This document shows, piece by piece, positions 8,456 to 13,026 of a stretch of DNA of 13,026 nt; position 1 is the first letter of the stretch; each line of letters opens with the position of its first letter. Where the stretch lies: NCBI GenBank assembly GCA_905212395.1, contig CAJMEI010000012.1:1-13026 (forward strand), in the 5' to 3' direction. This DNA is from an uncultured Christensenella sp. GTDB lineage: Bacteria > Bacillota > Clostridia > Christensenellales > Borkfalkiaceae. Under the pieces are notes generated by a model. That model was not told the origin of the DNA. It did not search any database and was given only the letters and a program-made list of their open reading frames with translations. The position numbers were made by a program, and so were the translations under genes.

Positions 8456-10263
8456 TGATTTACTACAACCCGCTAGACCTTAAATGCAAGAGCATTAAGG
8501 GAGCTATAACAGATTTAGACGAAGTAAATATATCAATAAAATTAAGTGATGCCGAAAGGTGTCGCTTAATTTTGAGAAATGACAGTAACAATTCAACGTC
8601 CGCTTATGAAATGGATAAATATCCCGACAATATTTATTCAGTAAAACTGCCAAAACTCGAAGTCGGTCTTTATTGGTATTATTTCGTTTTTAACAACGAG
8701 TATTGTATAGGACTTGGTGAAAATTATAACGCGGTAGTCAACAATAACGTAAACTGTTATCAATTACTAGTTTACGACCACGACTACAAAACGCCCGAAT
8801 GGTTTAAGGGCGGAATAATGTATCAAATTTTCCCCGATAGATTCTACCGCGATGGGGATTTTACCGTTCCCGAAGGAAAAATAAAGAGAGAAGATTGGTA
8901 CGGAACGCCTTTTTACAAAGCAATTAACGGAAAAGTTTTAAATAACGACTTTTTCGGCGGAAATTTAAAGGGAATTGAGAAAAAACTTAAATATTTAAAG
9001 AGTTTAAACGTATCGGTAATTTATCTTAACCCCATATTTTTATCGTATTCCAACCATAGATACGATACGTCCGATTATATGAAAATCGACACGGTTTTAG
9101 GTGACGAAAAAGATTTAAAATCGCTTTTAAACAAGGCCAAAAAGTTAGGAATTAAAATAATTTTGGACGGTGTGTTCAATCATACGGGCGACGATAGTAT
9201 ATATTTCAATAAATACGGTCATTTCGACACGGTAGGAGCTTATCAAAGTAAAGAATCGCCTTATTATTCATGGTATTGTTTCGATAAATTTCCCGATAAA
9301 TATTTAAGTTGGTGGGGAATAGACATTTTACCTACGATAAATAAAAATTCTATGGAATTCGAAGATTTTATCGCAGGTGAAAACGGAATGTTAGAACATT
9401 ACGCAAAACTTGGCGTTGCAGGGATAAGGCTTGACGTGGTAGACGAAATTCCCGATAGCTTCGTAGTAAAAATAAGAAACGCAATGCGCAGAGTAGATAG
9501 CGATAATCTTGTTTTGGGCGAAGTGTGGGAAGACGCGACTAATAAAATTGCGTATGGCGTAAGAAGAAAGTATTTTCAGGGGAAAGAACTTGATTCTGTG
9601 ATGAATTATCCTTTAAAAGACGCTATAATCAATTTCGTTTTAACGTCAAATTCCACTAATTTATCCAACGTAATAAAATCGCAAACGGATAATTATCCTA
9701 AAATGGCGTTAGATTGTCTAATGAATATTTTAGGAACTCATGATACGCCGAGAATTTTAACTGTTTTAGGTAGAGAGAAGGTAAAGACGAGTAAGGAAGA
9801 AAGCGAATTTGAATTTCTATCCGATAAAGAATTATCTAATGGAATACAAAGGTTAAAAGTTGCTTCTTTACTACAATTTACCTTATATGGCATACCTTCC
9901 GTATATTACGGGGACGAAGCGGGATTAGAAGGAAATATGGACCCGTTCAACCGTAAATGTTATCCGTGGGATAGAGAAAATAAAACCATTTTAAGTTGGT
10001 ATAAAAGGCTATCCGAAATAAGAAGCAAAATAGACTTGTTTAAAGACGGAGAACTTAACGTTTTATTAGAGGACGAAGGCTTGTTTATTTACGAGCGTAG
10101 AAAGGGTAACGATAACGTAATAATCGCTATAAATTTAAGCGTAAGCAATTATTCGATAGATTTATCTAAGCCTTGTTACGACTTATTAAGCAGTACTTTT
10201 CACGAAAAACACGTTGGGCTAGAAAGTGGGAAGTTGGCCGTATTGTGGAGAAAAAACGTATAA
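8455..10263 (+). CDS. Intracellular GH13 alpha-glucan hydrolase, neopullulanase/cyclomaltodextrinase type
   Basis: 602-residue alpha-amylase family enzyme. The first ~110 residues look like a beta-sandwich ahead of the barrel (CBM34-like, weakly supported; note GLYWYYF). The barrel shows GGNLKGI from 168 leading to IYLNPIF, region I DGVFNH at 238-243 and region II GIRLDVV with nucleophile D327. It also has region III GEVWED with acid E356, a VMNYPL segment near 382-387, region IV GTHDTPR with D430, and a DPFNRKCYPW stretch typical of neopullulanase-like members. There is no signal peptide, so it acts in the cytoplasm. It probably hydrolyses maltooligosaccharides or limit dextrins left by GlgP. 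The ATG overlaps the glgP stop as TAATG, and no Shine-Dalgarno site precedes it, so translation probably depends on glgP. It is not a GlgX-type debranching enzyme by visible motifs. Subfamily and cleavage of alpha-1,6 bonds remain open. Confidence 0.88.
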   Translation: MIYYNPLDLKCKSIKGAITDLDEVNISIKLSDAERCRLILRNDSNNSTSAYEMDKYPDNIYSVKLPKLEVGLYWYYFVFNNEYCIGLGENYNAVVNNNVNCYQLLVYDHDYKTPEWFKGGIMYQIFPDRFYRDGDFTVPEGKIKREDWYGTPFYKAINGKVLNNDFFGGNLKGIEKKLKYLKSLNVSVIYLNPIFLSYSNHRYDTSDYMKIDTVLGDEKDLKSLLNKAKKLGIKIILDGVFNHTGDDSIYFNKYGHFDTVGAYQSKESPYYSWYCFDKFPDKYLSWWGIDILPTINKNSMEFEDFIAGENGMLEHYAKLGVAGIRLDVVDEIPDSFVVKIRNAMRRVDSDNLVLGEVWEDATNKIAYGVRRKYFQGKELDSVMNYPLKDAIINFVLTSNSTNLSNVIKSQTDNYPKMALDCLMNILGTHDTPRILTVLGREKVKTSKEESEFEFLSDKELSNGIQRLKVASLLQFTLYGIPSVYYGDEAGLEGNMDPFNRKCYPWDRENKTILSWYKRLSEIRSKIDLFKDGELNVLLEDEGLFIYERRKGNDNVIIAINLSVSNYSIDLSKPCYDLLSSTFHEKHVGLESGKLAVLWRKNV

Positions 10264-10305
10264 TACGGCAATCAAAAAATATTTAAAAATTACTTATAAA
10301 ATATT

Positions 10306-10322
10306 AAAAAATTGAATTTTTT
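10306..10322. repeat. AT-only palindrome upstream of tex
   Basis: AAAAAATT and AATTTTTT flank a single G, giving a perfect 8-base inverted repeat in the 76-bp gap between the GH13 gene and tex. With no G-C pairs it would be a weak hairpin (six pairs, five-base loop). It could act as a poor terminator for the glycogen block or simply reflect base composition. No GC-rich terminator or convincing promoter is seen in this gap, so read-through from the glycogen block into tex is possible. Confidence 0.3.
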
Positions 10323-10339
10323 ATGATAATGGTAGAACT

Positions 10340-12514
10340 ATGGATATCAATAAAAAAATAACCGAAGAATTTAATTTGAATTCTAAGCACGTCGACAATA
10401 TCATCGCATTATTAGACGACGGAAACACCATTCCTTTTATCGCAAGATACAGAAAAGAATTAACGGGACATATAGACGACCAAGTTTTAAGGCAACTTGC
10501 GGACAGGCTCGAATATTTAAGAAATCTTGAAAAAAGAAAGGAAGAGATAGAAAAAGCAATAGACGCGCAAGGCAAGCTTACGGACGAAATAAAGCAAGCT
10601 TTGTCTAGCGCGGTAACGCTTACGGAAGCGGAAGATATATATAGACCTTTCAAACAAAAAAAGATGACGAGGGCTACTTCCGCAATAGAAAAGGGGTTAC
10701 AGCCCTTAGCGGATATTTTGCTTAAACAAGATATAAAGCAAGGAAGTCTAGAAGAACTTGCGTCGCCTTATATCGATGAAGAAAAGAAAGTTTTGGATTA
10801 TAAACAAGCTTTACAAGGCGCGGAAGACATAATTGCGGAGATTGTGTCCGATAACGCGGAGCTTAGGAAAAAATTGCGTAGAATTTTTATTAAAAACGGT
10901 ATAATTTCATCTAAAAAATCCAAAAAGGACGATGAAGGTGCTTTAACCTATGAAAATTACGCGCAGTACGAAGAACCCGTGTCCGAAATTAAAGGTCATA
11001 GAATCCTTGCTTTAAACAGGGGAGAAAAAGAAGACTACTTAAAAGTAAAGGTAAGTATAGACGAAGATTTGGCTGTCCGCGTATGCGAAGCGTATTACGT
11101 TAAAGAAGGTAGCATTACCACCGAATGCGTTAAAAGAGCGGTTGCCGATTCTTACGATAGGCTTATAGAACCTTCTATCGAAAGGGAAATAAGGGCAATG
11201 CTTACCGAAAACGCGCAAGAGCAAGCTATAAAAATGTTTGAAGAAAACTTAAAACCGCTACTTTTGCAACCTGCGCTTAAAGATAAAGTGGTAATGGGCT
11301 TCGACCCGGGTAACAGAACGGGCTGTAAAATAGCCGTAGTAGACGAAACGGGTAAGTTCTTGGATAAAACGGTAGTGTATCCCACTCCGCCTAAAAACGA
11401 AATAGAAAAATCCAAAGAAGTTTTAAAGAAACTTATTAAAAAAGATAAAGTTCAAGTAATATCCATAGGTAACGGAACGGCGTCCAAAGATTCGGAAACG
11501 TTCGTTGCGGATATGTTAAAAGAAGTTAACGCGGACGGAGATAACGTTACTTACGCAGTCGTAAGCGAAGCGGGAGCTTCCGTATATTCGGCTTCTAAAA
11601 CGGGCGCGGAAGAATTTCCCGAACTCGACGTTTCGGAAAGGTCGGCAATATCTATCGCTCGTCGTTTGCAAGACCCGCTTGCCGAACTTATAAAAATAGA
11701 CCCCAAATCCATAGGCGTAGGGCAATATCAACACGATATGCCCCCCGCAAGGCTTGACAGCGTTTTAAACGGCGTTTTGGAAGATTGCGTAAACTCGGTC
11801 GGAGTAGATTTAAACACCGCAAGTCCGCAACTACTTTCTTTCGTTTCGGGCTTAAATAAAAACATAGTTAAAAATATCGTAGCTTTTAGAGAGAAAAACG
11901 GAAAATTTAAAGATAGAAAGCAACTTTTAGAAGTGTCCAAACTCGGCGAAAAAGCGTTTATGCAATGCGCTGGATTTTTAAGAATTACGGACGGAGATAA
12001 TATTTTAGACAATACTTCCGTACACCCCGAATCTTACGAAGCGGTACAAAAATTACTTAAATTGTTCGATTACGGCGAAGAAGAAGTAAAAAACAATAAA
12101 TTATCTGCTTTAAGCAGTAAAGTTAAAGCGTACGGAGAACAAAAAGTTGCCGTAGCTTGCGGAGTAGGCTTGCCTACTTTAAACGATATTATCGTAGAAA
12201 TAACCAAGCCCGGTAGAGATATAAGGGACAGTTTACCAAAGCCCGTACTTCGTAGCGATATTAAAGAAATTAAAGACCTTAAAGAAGGTATGATAATTAA
12301 GGGTACGGTAAGAAACGTAACCGATTTCGGCGCATTCGTCGATATAGGCGTTCACCAAGACGGGTTAGTGCATATCTCGGAAATTTCCGATAGCTTTATT
12401 AAGCACCCGCTAGACGTTTTAAAGGTCGGACAGCCCGTAGACGTAATGGTAATAGGCGTGGACGAAAAAAAGAACAGAATAGCTTTATCCATTAAAAAAA
12501 TAAAAAGAAATTGA
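10340..12514 (+). CDS. tex: Tex, S1-domain RNA-binding transcription accessory protein
   Basis: Cytoplasmic nucleic-acid-binding protein widespread in bacteria and related to eukaryotic Spt6. It is linked to transcription and RNA metabolism, with its exact task still unclear. The 724 residues show the normal order. A helical Tex_N region (about 1-190) includes GNTIPFIARYRKELTG. A YqgF/RNase H-like domain begins near 318 at VMGFDPGNRTG (D322). The conserved RRLQDPLAELIKIDPKSIG comes next, then VGQYQHDM. A helix-hairpin-helix part (about 486-555) contains LNTASPQLLSFVSGL. An S1 domain occupies about 651-721 (GTVRNVTDFGAFVDIGVH, then ISIKK-type strands at the end). The ATG has only a weak ribosome site, GGTAG at 10331-10335; two nearby upstream ATGs (10323, 10329) are out of frame. 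Its stop codon lies inside the -35 box of the acpP promoter. There is no functional link to glycogen that I can see. Confidence 0.96.
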   Translation: MDINKKITEEFNLNSKHVDNIIALLDDGNTIPFIARYRKELTGHIDDQVLRQLADRLEYLRNLEKRKEEIEKAIDAQGKLTDEIKQALSSAVTLTEAEDIYRPFKQKKMTRATSAIEKGLQPLADILLKQDIKQGSLEELASPYIDEEKKVLDYKQALQGAEDIIAEIVSDNAELRKKLRRIFIKNGIISSKKSKKDDEGALTYENYAQYEEPVSEIKGHRILALNRGEKEDYLKVKVSIDEDLAVRVCEAYYVKEGSITTECVKRAVADSYDRLIEPSIEREIRAMLTENAQEQAIKMFEENLKPLLLQPALKDKVVMGFDPGNRTGCKIAVVDETGKFLDKTVVYPTPPKNEIEKSKEVLKKLIKKDKVQVISIGNGTASKDSETFVADMLKEVNADGDNVTYAVVSEAGASVYSASKTGAEEFPELDVSERSAISIARRLQDPLAELIKIDPKSIGVGQYQHDMPPARLDSVLNGVLEDCVNSVGVDLNTASPQLLSFVSGLNKNIVKNIVAFREKNGKFKDRKQLLEVSKLGEKAFMQCAGFLRITDGDNILDNTSVHPESYEAVQKLLKLFDYGEEEVKNNKLSALSSKVKAYGEQKVAVACGVGLPTLNDIIVEITKPGRDIRDSLPKPVLRSDIKEIKDLKEGMIIKGTVRNVTDFGAFVDIGVHQDGLVHISEISDSFIKHPLDVLKVGQPVDVMVIGVDEKKNRIALSIKKIKRN

Positions 12515-12539
12515 CAAAGCTAAATTTATGTGGTAAAAT
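12511..12539 (+). promoter_or_regulatory. Sigma-A type promoter for acpP
   Basis: A perfect -35 TTGACA (12511-12516) is followed, 17 bases on, by -10 TAAAAT (12534-12539), which is preceded by TGG at 12531-12533 as an extended -10. Transcription would begin near 12546, giving a 5' leader of about 55 bases. The -35 box contains the tex stop codon TGA (12512-12514), so acpP can be driven separately from tex. This is the only strong promoter match found in the window. Confidence 0.8.
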
Positions 12540-12548
12540 AACGCATAT

Positions 12549-12583
12549 AAACTTTTAAAAAGTTTTTAAAACGGAAAACCGTT
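12549..12583 (+). other. Two inverted repeats in the acpP leader
   Basis: AAACTTTT (12549-12556) and AAAAGTTT (12558-12565) form an AT palindrome. AACGG (12570-12574) and CCGTT (12579-12583) then form a 5-bp stem with an AAAA loop. The second hairpin ends eight bases before the AGGAGG ribosome site at 12591-12596. It could protect the 5' end of a highly expressed mRNA or mark a regulator site. I do not recognise a known fatty-acid regulator box here. Confidence 0.4.
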
Positions 12584-12601
12584 AAATTACAGGAGGCAAA
12601 A

Positions 12602-12829
12602 ATGTCAACTTTCGACAAAGTAGCGAAGCTTATAAGTTCGCAATTAGGAATAGATAAAGAAAAAGTAAAACCCGAATCTTTAATAGTAGCCGATTTAGGC
12701 GCTGACTCCATAGACGTTTTCGAAATGGTTATGGCGTTAGAGGATGAACTCGGAATAGAAATCAACGAAGATAAGGTTCAAGAATTAAAAACCGTACAAG
12801 ACGTAGTAAACGTTATCGAAAACAACTAA
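12602..12829 (+). CDS. acpP: Acyl carrier protein
   Basis: Small acidic carrier (75 residues; E. coli AcpP has 78) that holds the growing acyl chain on a 4'-phosphopantetheine arm during type II fatty acid synthesis and donates acyl groups to phospholipid enzymes. The attachment motif is DLGADSIDVFEMVMALE at 31-47, with S36 as the modified serine. The usual DSL reads DSI, a conservative change. Helix II (37-51) keeps the acidic face that docks partner enzymes. A full AGGAGG at 12591-12596, five bases from the ATG, and the strong promoter at 12511-12539 fit high expression. No fab, plsX or rnc gene is next to it in this window, so its gene context is not the common one. A dedicated carrier for another pathway is possible but unlikely given the strong resemblance to AcpP. 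Confidence 0.95.
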   Translation: MSTFDKVAKLISSQLGIDKEKVKPESLIVADLGADSIDVFEMVMALEDELGIEINEDKVQELKTVQDVVNVIENN

Positions 12830-12938
12830 TTTTGAAAGGCGTTACAGTTTTTAGGCGAGGAAGATTAAGATTTATACACAGTCTTTTTAGCCTTTACGTT
12901 AAATTTTGGTTTTTTCTACATAATAAAATTTACTATGG

Positions 12939-12971
12939 AAACCTCGCTTATAATAGCGGGGTTTTATTTTT
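12939..12971 (+). terminator. Intrinsic terminator after acpP
   Basis: AAACCTCGCT (12939-12948) pairs with AGCGGGGTTT (12955-12964) across the six-base loop TATAAT, giving a 10-bp stem with one G-T wobble. The T-rich tail TTTTATTTTT (12962-12971) follows and partly overlaps the stem. This is the only strong hairpin-plus-T terminator in the window and ends the acpP transcript about 110 bases after its stop. The remaining 55 bases to the window end hold nothing I can name. Confidence 0.87.
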
Positions 12972-13026
12972 GTTTAAAGTTGGCAAACCTATTATTGATA
13001 TCTAAATTTTTAAAGAAATAATTTTA

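Noticed and set aside
10323..10331. Two ATGs (10323 and 10329) as alternative tex starts
   Set aside because: Both are out of frame with tex; the ATG at 10340 gives a normal Tex N-terminus.
10321..11415. Long minus-strand open frames inside tex (for example 10321-10653 and 11152-11415)
   Set aside because: They lie wholly or almost wholly within the clear tex coding frame, resemble no known protein and lack ribosome sites.
12949..12954. Perfect TATAAT as a -10 box
   Set aside because: It is exactly the loop of the terminator hairpin, and the bases 17 upstream (AAATTT-like) do not resemble a -35.
12832..13005. A 57-codon open frame starting at TTG after acpP
   Set aside because: No Shine-Dalgarno site, no ATG in frame, it runs straight through the terminator hairpin, and the translation matches no family I recognise.
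12935..13021. A 28-codon hydrophobic ATG frame (METSLIIAGF...) that could be a small membrane peptide
   Set aside because: No ribosome site precedes it and its first half is the terminator stem and T tract, which explains the sequence better.

Overview
The window reads as one chromosomal stretch of a low-GC Gram-positive anaerobe, most likely an uncultured member of the Clostridia. The signs are an AT-rich sequence, G-rich Shine-Dalgarno sites, dense same-strand packing, and the GlgC plus GlgD pairing that is typical of Firmicutes. Genus and species cannot be read from the sequence. All eight genes lie on the + strand. No mobile element, CRISPR array, tRNA or rRNA was seen.

Layout. Positions 11-10263 form a six-gene glycogen block: glgB (branching enzyme), a 156-bp AT-rich gap, glgC and glgD (catalytic and catalytically degenerate ADP-glucose pyrophosphorylase subunits), glgA (ADP-glucose glycogen synthase), glgP (phosphorylase), and an intracellular GH13 alpha-glucan hydrolase of neopullulanase/cyclomaltodextrinase type. 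Spacing from glgC onward is tight: 11 bp, a 1-bp TAATG overlap, 35 bp, and another TAATG overlap. Next, after 76 bp, comes tex (S1-domain transcription accessory protein). After a further 87 bp carrying a near-consensus sigma-A promoter comes acpP (acyl carrier protein). A strong intrinsic terminator follows at 12939-12971.

How the genes fit together. GlgC/GlgD make ADP-glucose from glucose-1-phosphate and ATP. GlgA extends alpha-1,4 chains and GlgB adds alpha-1,6 branches. GlgP releases glucose-1-phosphate, and the GH13 enzyme probably works on the oligosaccharides or limit dextrins that phosphorylase leaves. The block is therefore a nearly complete make-and-break glycogen cycle. No glgX-type debranching enzyme or malQ is seen here. 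Tex and AcpP are housekeeping genes, and AcpP has its own promoter.

Novelty. I see no new multi-gene system. The points that deserve a second look are small. Pyrimidine-ending codons use C almost always before a codon starting with G and T elsewhere. GlgA carries an Ala where the family's KxGGL lysine is expected. GlgA, and to a lesser extent GlgP, have charged N-terminal tails. The glgP start is a double ATG. The acpP promoter has its -35 box on the tex stop codon. A possible alternative RNA pairing competes with the final terminator.
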